64,000 nt of DNA from Cinclus cinclus (Eukaryota > Chordata > Aves > Passeriformes > Cinclidae), in NCBI RefSeq assembly GCF_963662255.1, contig NW_026912178.1, forward strand, positions 1,054,001 to 1,118,000. Reading direction: 5' to 3'. The notes under the pieces are model-generated. The model was not told where the DNA came from, ran no database searches, and saw nothing but the letters and a program-made list of their open reading frames with translations. Below are positions 1 through 10,402 of the stretch, in pieces. The number at the start of each line of letters is the position of its first letter. The stretch's first letter is position 1. The translations under genes and the position numbers were made by a program.

Positions 1-67
1 ACACCATGAAGGCCAAGAATCAAATGATTCATTGTAACACCAAGTGGCCTAAAAGGGCATGGGATGC
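1..67. repeat. Partial monomer at the left edge
   Basis: This is the tail of a monomer: most of sub-repeat 5 (B-like, accatgaaggcc) and a complete sub-repeat 6 of A type (attgtaacaccaagtgg). It shows that the array extends to the left. The same tail precedes every other m1 monomer, where it ends an m17-type monomer. Confidence 0.9.
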
Positions 68-254
68 ATTGTGACAACACAGAGGTTAAGAGAAGCAAGG
101 AACCATTGTGACCCAATGCAGGCTAACAATCTAAAAATCCCTTTTGACACCAGGGGGTGCAAAAGGACCACGCATGAACTGTGACAGCATGGGGACCTAT
201 AGAAGCAAGGATCTATTATGACACCATGAAGGCCAAGAATCAAATGATTCATTG

Positions 255-262
255 TGACGTCA
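255..262. promoter_or_regulatory. CRE-like palindrome TGACGTCA (17 copies, first copy)
   Basis: The full cAMP-response-element octamer TGACGTCA, the classic site for CREB/ATF proteins, lies in sub-repeat 6 of every m1 monomer and of a few others: 255, 3992, 6410, 9489, 11249, 13448, 19166, 22904, 27081, 31476, 36093, 39392, 43128, 49943, 53239, 55218 and 59175. Most other B monomers have TGACATCA at the same place, one CpG transition away. The match is exact, but an 8-bp site in a repeat can arise by chance and then be multiplied, so function is uncertain. Confidence 0.35.
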
Positions 263-948
263 AGTGGCCTAAAAGGGCTTGGAATGCATTGTGACACCAC
301 AGAGGTTAAGAGAAGCAAGGAACCATTGTGACCCAAGGGAGGCTAACAATCTAATGATCCATTGTGACACCAGGGGTTGTAATAGGGCCAGGCATGAATT
401 GTGAAAGCATGGGGACCAAGAAAAACATGGAAACATTATGACACCATAGAGGCCAAGACTCAAATGATTCATTGTAACACCAAGTGGACTAAAAGGGCAT
501 GGGATGCATTGTGACACCACAGAGGTTAAGAGAAGCAAGGAACCATTGTGACCCAATGCAGGCTAACTATCTAAGATTCCCTTTTGACACCAGGGCACGC
601 AAAAGGACCACAGATGAACTGTGACAGCATGGGGACCTATAGAAGCAAGGATCTATTATGACACCATGAAGGCCAAGAATCAAATGATTCATTGTGACAT
701 CAAGTGGCCTAAAAGGGCTTGGAATGCATTGTGACACCACAGAGGTTAAGAGAAGCAAGGAACCATTGTGACCCAATGCAGGCTAACTATCTAAGATTCC
801 CTTTTGACACCAGGGGGTGCAAAAGGACCACAGATGAACTGTGACAGCATGGGGACCTATAGAAGCAAGGATCTATTATGACACCATGAAGGCCAAGAAT
901 CAAATGATTCATTGTAACACCAATTGGCCTTAATGGGGCATGGGATGC

Positions 949-1168
949 ATTGTGACACCACAGAGGTTAAGAGAAGCAAAGAACCATTGTGACCCAATGC
1001 AGGCTAACAATCTAAGAATCCCTTTTGACACCAGGGGGCGCAAAAGGACCACGGATGAACTGTGACAGCATGGGGACCTATAGAAGCAAGGATCTATTAT
1101 GACACCATGAAGGCCAAGAATCAAATGATTCATTGTGACATCAAGTGGCCTAAAAGGGCTTGGAATGC
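949..1168. repeat. Reference type-B monomer (220 bp, six sub-repeats)
   Basis: This monomer (m5 of the first unit) splits into six sub-repeats: 949-985, 986-1022, 1023-1059, 1060-1095, 1096-1131 and 1132-1168 (37, 37, 37, 36, 36, 37 bp). Each opens with a relative of ATTGTGACACCA: attgtgacacc, attgtgaccca, ttttgacacca, ctgtgacagca, attatgacacc, attgtgacatc. The middles share a weaker purine-rich AAG/AAGG stretch. Type B is recognised by aatgcagg in sub-repeat 2, ttttgacaccagggggcgc in 3, and gacctatagaagcaagg in 4. By hand count the base content is A 77, T 42, G 56, C 45. It has only two CpGs, one in the CTCF-like core at 1025-1043 and one in ccacggatg at 1053. Confidence 0.93.
1025..1043 (+). 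promoter_or_regulatory. CTCF-like motif in B-monomer sub-repeat 3 (exemplar)
   Basis: The 19 bp read TTGACACCAGGGGGCGCAA. Against the usual vertebrate CTCF consensus as I recall it (TGGCCACCAGGGGGCGCTA), 16 of 19 positions agree, including the uninterrupted core ACCAGGGGGCGC. The three differences are at positions 2, 4 and 18 of the motif. The core contains one of only two CpGs in the monomer. Sequence match is direct; binding by CTCF is inferred and would depend on the organism having CTCF and on the site being unmethylated. Confidence 0.6.
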
Positions 1169-1606
1169 ATTGTGACACCACAGAGGTTAAGAGAAGCAAG
1201 GAACCATTGTGACCCAAGGGAGGCTAACAATCTAATGATCCCTGTGTCACCAGGGGTTGTAATAGGGCCAGGGATGAATTGTGAAAGCATGGAGACAAGA
1301 AAAACATGGAAACATTTTGACACCATAGAGGCCAAGACTCAAATGATTCATTGTAACACCAAGTGGCCTATAAGGGCATGGGATGCATTGTGACACCATA
1401 GGGGTTAAGAGAAGCAAGGAAACATTGTGACCCAATGCAGGCTAACAATCTAAGAATCCCTTTTGACACCAGGGGGCGCAAAAGGACCACGGATGAACTG
1501 TGACAGCATGGGGACCTATAGAAGCAAGGATCTATTATGACACCATGAAGGCCAAGAATCAAATGATTCATTGTAACACCAAGTGGCCTAAAAGGGCATG
1601 GGATGC

Positions 1607-1826
1607 ATTGTGACAACACAGAGGTTAAGAGAAGCAAGGAACCATTGTGACCCAAGGGAGGCTAACAATCTAAGAATCCATTGTGACACCAGGGGTTGTA
1701 ATAGGGCCAGGGATGAATTGTGAAAGCATGGAGCCCAAGAAAAACATGGAAACATTATGACACCATAGAGGCCAAGACTCAAATGATTCATTGTAACACC
1801 AAGTGGCCTAAAAGGGCATGGGATGC
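1607..1826. repeat. Reference type-A monomer (220 bp, six sub-repeats)
   Basis: The six sub-repeats are 1607-1643, 1644-1679, 1680-1716, 1717-1753, 1754-1789 and 1790-1826. Type A is recognised by aagggagg in sub-repeat 2, attgtgacaccaggggttg in 3, gaattgtgaaagcatgg and aagaaaaacatgg in 4, accatagaggcc in 5, and attgtaacaccaagtgg in 6. It keeps the 36-37 bp phase of type B but has almost no CpG. Its counterpart of the CTCF-like core reads caccaggggttgt and has lost the GGCGC end. Subtypes differ in sub-repeat 4: gagcccaag, ggaccaag, gagacaag (1 bp shorter), gggcacaataaatc or gggcacaattaatc (1 bp shorter), and gagcccaaaaaaac (1 bp shorter). Confidence 0.92.
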
Positions 1827-3804
1827 ATTGTGACACCACAGGGGTTAAGAGAAGCAAGGAACCATTGTGACCCAAAGTAGGCTAACAATCTAAGAATCCC
1901 TTTTGACACCAGGGGGCTCAAAAGGACCACGGATGAACTGTGACAGCATGGGGACCTATAGAAGCAAGGATCTATTATGACACCATGAAGGCCAAGAATC
2001 AAATGATTCATTGTGACATCAAGTGGCCTAAAAGGGCTTGGAATGCATTGTGACACCACAGAGGTTAAGAGAAGCAGGGAACCATTGTGACCCAAGGGAG
2101 GCTAACAATCTAATGATCCCCTGTGACACCAGGGGTTGTAATAGGGCCAGGGATGAATTGTGAAAGCATGGGGCACAATAAATCATGGAAATATTATGAC
2201 ACCATAGAGGCCAAGACTAAAATGATTCATTGTAACACCAAGTGGCCTAAAAGGGCATGGGATGCGTTGTGACACCACAGAGGTTAAGAGAAGCAAGGAA
2301 CCATTGTGACCCAATGCAGGCTAACTATCTAAGATTCCCTTTTGACACCAGGGCACGCAAAAGGACCACAGATGAACTGTGACAGCATGGGGACCTATAG
2401 AAGCAAGGATCTATTATGACACCATGAAGGCCAAGAATCAAATGATTCATTGTGACATCAAGTGGCCTAAAAGGGCTTGGAATGCATTGTGACACCACAG
2501 AGGTTAAGAGAAGCAAGGAACCATTGTGACCCAATGCAGGCTAACTATCTAAGATACCCTTTTGACACCAGGGGGTGCAAAAGGACCACGGATGAACTGT
2601 GACAGCATGGGGACCTATAGAAGCAAGGATCTATTATGACACCATGAAGGCCAAGAATCAAATGATTCATTGTAACACCAATTGGCCTTAATGGGGCATG
2701 GGATGCATTGTGACACCACAGAGGTTAAGAGAAGCAAGGAACCATTGTGACCCAATGCAGGCTAACAATCTAAGAATCCCTTTTGACACCAGGGGGCGCA
2801 AAAGGACCACGGATGAACTGTGACAGCATGGGGACCTATAGAAGCAAGGATCTATTATGACACCATGAAGGCCAAGAATCAAATGATTCATTGTGACATC
2901 AAGTGGCCTAAAAGGGCTTGGAATGCATTGTGACACCACAGAGGTTAAGAGAAGCAAGGAACCATTGTGACCCAAGGGAGGCTAACAATCTAATGATCCC
3001 TGTGTCACCAGGGGTTGTAATAGGGCCAGGGATGAATTGTGAAAGCATGGAGCCCAAGAAAAACATGGAAACATTTTGACACCATAGAGGCCAAGACTCA
3101 AATGATTCATTGTAACACCAAGTGGCCTTAAAGGGCATGGGATGCATTGTGACACCACAGGGGTTAAGAGAAGCAAGGAACCATTGTGACCCAATGCAGG
3201 CTAACAATCTAAGAATCCCTTTTGACACCAGGGGGCGCAAAAGGACCACGGATGAACTGTGACAGCATGGGGACCTATAGAAGCAAGGATCTATTATGAC
3301 ACCATGAAGGCCAAGAATCAAATGATTCATTGTAACACCAAGTGGCCTAAAAGGGCTTGGAATGCATTGTGACACCACAGAGGTTAAGAGAAGCAGGGAA
3401 CCATTGTGACCCAAGGGAGGCTAACAATCTAATGATCCCCTGGGACACCAGGGGTTGTAATAGGGCCAGGGATGAATTGTGAAAGCATGGGGCACAATAA
3501 ATCATGGAAATATTATGACACCATAGAGGCCAAGACTAAAATGATTCATTGTAACACCAAGTGGCCTAAAAGGGCATGGGATGCATTGTGACACCACAGG
3601 GGTTAAGAGAAGCAAGGAACCATTGTGACCCAATGTAGGCTAACAATCTAAGAATCCCTTTTGACACCAGGGGGCTGAAAAGGACCACGGATGAACTGTG
3701 ACAGCATGGGGACCTATAGAAGCAAGGATCTATTATGACACCATGAAGGCCAAGAATCAAATGATTCATTGTAACACCAAGTGGCCTAAAAGGGCATGGG
3801 ATGC

Positions 3805-6222
3805 ATTGTGACAACACAGAGGTTAAGAGAAGCAAGGAACCATTGTGACCCAATGCAGGCTAACAATCTAAAAATCCCTTTTGACACCAGGGGGTGCAAA
3901 AGGACCACGCATGAACTGTGACAGCATGGGGACCTATAGAAGCAAGGATCTATTATGACACCATGAAGGCCAAGAATCAAATGATTCATTGTGACGTCAA
4001 GTGGCCTAAAAGGGCTTGGAATGCATTGTGACACCACAGAGGTTAAGAGAAGCAAGGAACCATTGTGACCCAAGGGAGGCTAACAATCTAATGATCCATT
4101 GTGACACCAGGGGTTGTAATAGGGCCAGGCATGAATTGTGAAAGCATGGGGACCAAGAAAAACATGGAAACATTATGACACCATAGAGGCCAAGACTCAA
4201 ATGATTCATTGTAACACCAAGTGGACTAAAAGGGCATGGGATGCATTGTGACACCACAGAGGTTAAGAGAAGCAAGGAACCATTGTGACCCAATGCAGGC
4301 TAACTATCTAAGATTCCCTTTTGACACCAGGGCACGCAAAAGGACCACAGATGAACTGTGACAGCATGGGGACCTATAGAAGCAAGGATCTATTATGACA
4401 CCATGAAGGCCAAGAATCAAATGATTCATTGTGACATCAAGTGGCCTAAAAGGGCTTGGAATGCATTGTGACACCACAGAGGTTAAGAGAAGCAAGGAAC
4501 CATTGTGACCCAATGCAGGCTAACTATCTAAGATTCCCTTTTGACACCAGGGGGTGCAAAAGGACCACGGATGAACTGTGACAGCATGGGGACCTATAGA
4601 AGCAAGGATCTATTATGACACCATGAAGGCCAAGAATCAAATGATTCATTGTAACACCAATTGGCCTTAATGGGGCATGGGATGCATTGTGACACCACAG
4701 AGGTTAAGAGAAGCAAGGAACCATTGTGACCCAATGCAGGCTAACAATCTAAGAATCCCTTTTGACACCAGGGGGCGCAAAAGGACCACGGATGAACTGT
4801 GACAGCATGGGGACCTATAGAAGCAAGGATCTATTATGACACCATGAAGGCCAAGAATCAAATGATTCATTGTGACATCAAGTGGCCTAAAAGGGCTTGG
4901 AATGCATTGTGACACCACAGAGGTTAAGAGAAGCAAGGAACCATTGTGACCCAAGGGAGGCTAACAATCTAATGATCCCTGTGTCACCAGGGGTTGTAAT
5001 AGGGCCAGGGATGAATTGTGAAAGCATGGAGACAAGAAAAACATGGAAACATTTTGACACCATAGAGGCCAAGACTCAAATGATTCATTGTAACACCAAG
5101 TGGCCTATAAGGGCATGGGATGCATTGTGACACCATAGGGGTTAAGAGAAGCAAGGAAACATTGTGACCCAATGCAGGCTAACAATCTAAGAATCCCTTT
5201 TGACACCAGGGGGCGCAAAAGGACCACGGATGAACTGTGACAGCATGGGGACCTATAGAAGCAAGGATCTATTATGACACCATGAAGGCCAAGAATCAAA
5301 TGATTCATTGTAACACCAAGTGGCCTAAACGGGCATGGGATGCATTGTGACAACACAGAGGTTAAGAGAAGCAAGGAACCATTGTGACCCAAGGGAGGCT
5401 AACAATCTAAGAATCCATTGTGACACCAGGGGTTGTAATAGGGCCAGGGATGAATTGTGAAAGCATGGAGCCCAAGAAAAACATGGAAACATTATGACAC
5501 CATAGAGGCCAAGACTCAAATGATTCATTGTAACACCAAGTGGCCTAAAAGGGCATGGGATGCATTGTGACACCACAGGGGTTAAGAGAAGCAAGGAACC
5601 ATTGTGACCCAATGCAGGCTGGCAATCTAAGGATCCCTTTTGACACCAGGGGGCGCAAAGGGACCACGGATGAACTGTGACGGCATGGGGACCTATAGAA
5701 GCAAGGATCTATTATGACACCATGAAGGCCAAGAATCAAATGATTCATTGTGACATCAAGTGGCCTAAAAGGGCTTGGAATGCATTGTGACACCACAGAG
5801 GTTAAGAGAAGCCGGGAACCATTGTGGCCCAAGGGAGGCTAACAATCTGATGATCCCCAATGACACCAGGGGTTGTAATAGGGCCAGGGATGAATTGTGA
5901 AAGCATGGGGCACAATAAATCATGGAAATATTATGTCACCATAGAGGCCAAGACTCAAATGATTCATTGTAACACCAAGTGGCCTAAAAGGGCATGGGAT
6001 GCATTGTGACACCACAGGGGTTAAGAGAAGCAAGGAACCATTGCGACCCAATGGAGGCTAACAATCTAAGAATCCCTTTTGACACCAGGGGGCTGAAAAG
6101 GACCACGGATGAACTGTGACAGCATGGGGACCTATAGAAGCAAGGATCTATTATGACACCATGAAGGCCAAGAATCAAATGATTCATTGTAACACCAAGT
6201 GGCCTAAAAGGGCATGGGATGC
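3805..6222. repeat. Higher-order unit 2: 11 monomers, 2418 bp
   Basis: m1 to m8 start at 3805, 4025, 4245, 4465, 4686, 4906, 5124 and 5344 and match unit 1 closely at an offset of 3737 bp. An R monomer (5564), a 219-bp A monomer with ccaatgacacc and gggcacaataaatc (5784) and an m17-type monomer (6003) follow. Compared with unit 1, m9 to m16 (eight monomers) are replaced by the R/A pair. A unit of the same order and the same 2418 bp length lies at 42941-45358. Confidence 0.85.
5564..5783. repeat. R-type monomer (diverged B subtype), reference copy
   Basis: R is a B subtype marked by ctaaggatccc (a BamHI site, GGATCC), gcgcaaagggacc, and gacggcatgg in sub-repeat 4. Sub-repeat 1 of the following A monomer carries agaagccgggaacc. 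R and this neighbour have more CpG than the rest of the array. The pair travels as a unit: R monomers start at 5564, 7982, 17219, 32389, 38546, 44700, 56131 and 61628, each followed by an A monomer with cccaatgacacc or cccagtgacacc and gggcacaataaatc. Confidence 0.82.
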
Positions 6223-9200
6223 ATTGTGACAACACAGAGGTTAAGAGAAGCAAGGAACCATTGTGACCCAATGCAGGCTAACAATCTAAAAATCCCTTTT
6301 GACACCAGGGGGTGCAAAAGGACCACGCATGAACTGTGACAGCATGGGGACCTATAGAAGCAAGGATCTATTATGACACCATGAAGGCCAAGAATCAAAT
6401 GATTCATTGTGACGTCAAGTGGCCTAAAAGGGCTTGGAATGCATTGTGACACCACAGAGGTTAAGAGAAGCAAGGAACCATTGTGACCCAAGGGAGGCTA
6501 ACAATCTAATGATCCATTGTGACACCAGGGGTTGTAATAGGGCCAGGCATGAATTGTGAAAGCATGGGGACCAAGAAAAACATGGAAACATTATGACACC
6601 ATAGAGGCCAAGACTCAAATGATTCATTGTAACACCAAGTGGACTAAAAGGGCATGGGATGCATTGTGACACCACTGAGGTTAAGAGAAGCAAGGAACCA
6701 TTGTGACCCAATGCAGGCTAACTATCTAAGATTCCCTTTTGACACCAGGGCACGCAAAAGGACCACAGATGAACTGTGACAGCATGGGGACCTATAGAAG
6801 CAAGGATCTATTATGACACCATGAAGGCCAAGAATCAAATGATTCATTGTGACATCAAGTGGCCTAAAAGGGCTTGGAATGCATTGTGACACCACAGAGG
6901 TTAAGAGAAGCAAGGAACCATTGTGACCCAATGCAGGCTAACTATCTAAGATTCCCTTTTGACACCAGGGGGTGCAAAAGGACCACGGATGAACTGTGAC
7001 AGCATGGGGACCTATAGAAGCAAGGATCTATTATGACACCATGAAGGCCAAGAATCAAATGATTCATTGTAACACCAATTGGCCTTAATGGGGCATGGGA
7101 TGCATTGTGACACCACAGAGGTTAAGAGAAGCAAAGAACCATTGTGACCCAATGCAGGCTAACAATCTAAGAATCCCTTTTGACACCAGGGGGCGCAAAA
7201 GGACCACGGATGAACTGTGACAGCATGGGGACCTATAGAAGCAAGGATCTATTATGACACCATGAAGGCCAAGAATCAAATGATTCATTGTGACATCAAG
7301 TGGCCTAAAAGGGCTTGGAATGCATTGTGACACCACAGAGGTTAAGAGAAGCAAGGAACCATTGTGACCCAAGGGAGGCTAACAATCTAATGATCCCTGT
7401 GTCACCAGGGGTTGTAATAGGGCCAGGGATGAATTGTGAAAGCATGGAGACAAGAAAAACATGGAAACATTTTGACACCATAGAGGCCAAGACTCAAATG
7501 ATTCATTGTAACACCAAGTGGCCTATAAGGGCATGGGATGCATTGTGACACCATAGGGGTTAAGAGAAGCAAGGAAACATTGTGACCCAATGCAGGCTAA
7601 CAATCTAAGAATCCCTTTTGACACCAGGGGGCGCAAAAGGACCACGGATGAACTGTGACAGCATGGGGACCTATAGAAGCAAGGATTTATTATGACACCA
7701 TGAAGGCCAAGAATCAAATGATTCATTGTGACATCAAGTGGCCTAAAAGGGCTTGGAATGCATTGTGACACCACAGAGGTTAAGAGAAGCAAGGAACCAT
7801 TGTGACCCAAGGGAGGCTAAAAATCTAATGATCCATTGTGACACCAGGGGTTGTAATAGGGCCAGGCATGAATTGTGAAAGCATGGGGACCAAGAAAAAC
7901 ATGGAAACATTTTGACACCATAGAGGCCAAGACTCAAATGATTCATTGTAACACCAAGTGGCCTAAAAGGGCATGGGATGCATTGTGACACCACAGGGGT
8001 TAAGAGAAGCAAGGAACCATTGTGACCCAATGCAGGCTAACAATCTAAGGATCCCTTTTGACACCAGGGGGCGCAAAGGGACCACGGATGAACTGTGACG
8101 GCATGGGGACCTATAGAAGCAAGGATCTATTATGACACCATGAAGGCCAAGAATCAAATGATTCATTGTGACATCAAGTGGCCTAAAAGGGCTTGGAATG
8201 CATTGTGACACCACAGAGGTTAAGAGAAGCCGGGAACCATTGTGACCCAAGGGAGGCTAACAATCTAACGATCCCCAGTGACACCAGGGGTTGTAATAGG
8301 GCCAGGGATGAATTGTGAAAGCATGGGGCACAATAAATCATGGAAATATTATGACACCATAGAGGCCAAGATTCAAATGATTCATTGTAACACCAAGTGG
8401 CCTAAAAGGGCATGGGATGCATTGTGACACCACAGAGGTTAAGAGAAGCAGGGAACCATTGTGACCCAATGGAGGCTAACAATCTAAGAATCCCTTTTGA
8501 CACCAGGGGGCGCAAAAGGACCACGGATGAACTGTGACAGCATGGGGACCTATAGAAGCAAGGATCTATTATGACACCATGAAGGCCAAGAATCAAATGA
8601 TTCATTGTGACATCAAGTGGCCTAAAAGGGCATGGGATGCATTGTGACACCACAGAGGTTAAGAGAAGCAAGGAACCATTTTGACCCAATGCAGGCTAAC
8701 AATCTAAGAATCCCTTTTGACACCAGGGGGCGCAAAAGGACCACGGATGAACTGTGACAGCATGGGGACCTATAGAAGCAAGGATCTATTATGACACCAT
8801 GAATGCCAAGAATCAAATGATTCATTGTGACATCAAGTGGCCTAAAAGGGCTTGGAATGCATTGTGACACCACAGAGGTTAAGAGAAAAATAGGAACCAT
8901 TGTGACCCAAGGGAGGCTAACAATCTAATGATCCATTGTGACACCAGGGGTTGTAATAGGGCCAGGGATGAATTGTGAAAGCATGGAGCCCAAGAAAAAC
9001 ATGGAAACATTATGACACCATAGAGGCCAAGACTCAAATGATTCATTGTAACACCAAGTGGCCTAAAAGGGCATGGGATGCATTGTGACACCACAGGGGT
9101 TAAGAGAAGCAAGGAACCATTGTGACCCAATGTAGGCTAACAATCTAAGAATCCCTTTTGACACCAGGGGGCTGAAAAGGACCACGGATGAACTGTGACA

Positions 9201-9301
9201 GCATGGGGACCTATAGAAGCAAGGATCTATTATGACACCATGAAGGCCAAGAATCAAATGATTCATTGTAACACCAAGTGGCCTAAAAGGGCATGGGATG
9301 C
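6223..9301. repeat. Higher-order unit 3: 14 monomers, 3079 bp
   Basis: m1 to m6 start at 6223, 6443, 6663, 6883, 7104 and 7324. At 7542 there is an m7-like monomer with ggatttattatg. An A monomer with ggcatgaattg follows (7762), then R (7982), its A partner (8202), two B monomers with gggggcgc (8421, 8641), an A monomer whose sub-repeat 1 reads agagaaaaataggaacc (8861, 221 bp), and m17 (9082). The stretch 7542-8860 recurs at 16779-18097 (offset 9237) and 8861-10402 recurs from 18538 (offset 9677). The 440-bp shift is two extra monomers in the later copy. Confidence 0.83.
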
Positions 9302-10402
9302 ATTGTGACAACACAGAGGTTAAGAGAAGCAAGGAACCATTGTGACCCAATGCAGGCTAACAATCTAAAAATCCCTTTTGACACCAGGGGGTGCAAAAGG
9401 ACCACGCATGAACTGTGACAGCATGGGGACCTATAGAAGCAAGGATCTATTATGACACCATGAAGGCCAAGAATCAAATGATTCATTGTGACGTCAAGTG
9501 GCCTAAAAGGGCTTGGAATGCATTGTGACACCACAGAGGTTAAGAGAAGCAAGGAACCATTGTGACCCAAGGGAGGCTAACAATCTAATGATCCATTGTG
9601 ACACCAGGGGTTGTAATAGGGCCAGGCATGAATTGTGAAAGCATGGGGACCAAGAAAAACATGGAAACATTATGACACCATAGAGGCCAAGACTCAAATG
9701 ATTCATTGTAACACCAAGTGGACTAAAAGGGCATGGGATGCATTGTGACACCACAGAGGTTAAGAGAAGCAAGGAACCATTGTGACCCAATGCACGCTAA
9801 CTATCTAAGATTCCCTTTTGACACCAGGGCACGCAAAAGGACCACAGATGAACTGTGACAGCATGGGGACCTATAGAAGCAAGGATCTATTATGACACCA
9901 TGAAGGCCAAGAATCAAATGATTCATTGTGACATCAAGTGGCCTAAAAGGGCTTGGAATGCATTGTGACACCACAGAGGTTAAGAGAAGCAAGGAACCAT
10001 TGTGACCCAATGCAGGCTAACTATCTAAGATTCCCTTTTGACACCAGGGGGTGCAAAAGGACCACGGATGAACTGTGACAGCATGGGGACCTATAGAAGC
10101 AAGGATCTATTATGACACCATGAAGGCCAAGAATCAAATGATTCATTGTAACACCAATTGGCCTTAATGGGGCATGGGATGCATTGTGACACCACAGAGG
10201 TTAAGAGAAGCAAGGAACCATTGTGACCCAATGCAGGCTAACAATCTAAGAATCCCTTTTGACACCAGGGGGCGCAAAAGGACCACGGATGAACTGTGAC
10301 AGCATGGGGACCTATAGAAGCAAGGATCTATTATGACACCATGAAGGCCAAGAATCAAATGATTCATTGTGACATCAAGTGGCCTAAAAGGGCTTGGAAT
10401 GC
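9302..10402. repeat. Truncated higher-order unit: m1-m5
   Basis: Five monomers at 9302, 9522, 9742, 9962 and 10183 match m1-m5. The order then breaks off: in place of m6 comes the first monomer of the 10-monomer block, with gagcccaaaaaaac. The m3 copy has one small difference (tgcacgct for tgcaggct near 9792). The change of partner happens within A-type sequence shared by m6 and the new monomer, so it could be an old unequal exchange. Confidence 0.8.

Larger units (their letters stand above)
68..3804. repeat. Higher-order unit 1: 17 monomers (m1-m17), 3737 bp
   Basis: Monomers start at 68, 288, 508, 728, 949, 1169, 1387, 1607, 1827, 2047, 2266, 2486, 2707, 2927, 3146, 3366 and 3585. I name them m1-m17 as a key for the other units. 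m1: B, ccacgcatg, ends with TGACGTCA. m2: A, ggcatgaattg, ggaccaag. m3: B, gggcacgc, ccacagatg. m4: B, gggggtgc, 221 bp with a ccttaatgggg end. m5: B, gggggcgc. m6: A, cctgtgtcacc, gagacaag, 218 bp. m7: B, cataggggtt, gggggcgc. m8: A, ctaagaatcc. m9: B, aaagtagg, gggggctc. m10: A, gggcacaataaatc. m11-m15 repeat m3-m7 with small changes. m16: A, cctgggacacc, gggcacaataaatc. m17: B, gggggctgaaaagg. Because m3-m7 and m11-m15 are near copies 1758-1760 bp apart, the unit looks like two diverged 8-monomer units plus one monomer. The next m1 starts at 3805. Confidence 0.88.

Noticed and set aside
49..336. Minus-strand open frame of 95 codons and its many copies
   Set aside because: It starts with TTG, repeats with every monomer in shifting phase, has no recognisable domain and is part of the satellite sequence itself. 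I treat it as a by-product of a stop-poor repeat.
1160..1393. Plus-strand open frame of 77 codons (copies at 4897, 7315, 20071, 23809, 27986, 39856, 44033, 50848)
   Set aside because: It appears only over the 218-bp m6 monomer, through its two missing bases, and has no gene-like feature.
2908..3414. Minus-strand open frames of 168 codons (also at 15222, 15881, 30831, 33469, 34128, 37428, 54573, 57211, 57870, 60510 and 62928)
   Set aside because: They arise where a 219-bp monomer changes the phase so that two monomers read through. Their length depends on indels, not on protein constraint.
5625..5650. BamHI-like GGATCC in R monomers and KpnI-like GGTACC at 52299 as possible functional sites
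   Set aside because: They are single-base variants of the monomer consensus, useful only as markers of monomer subtypes.
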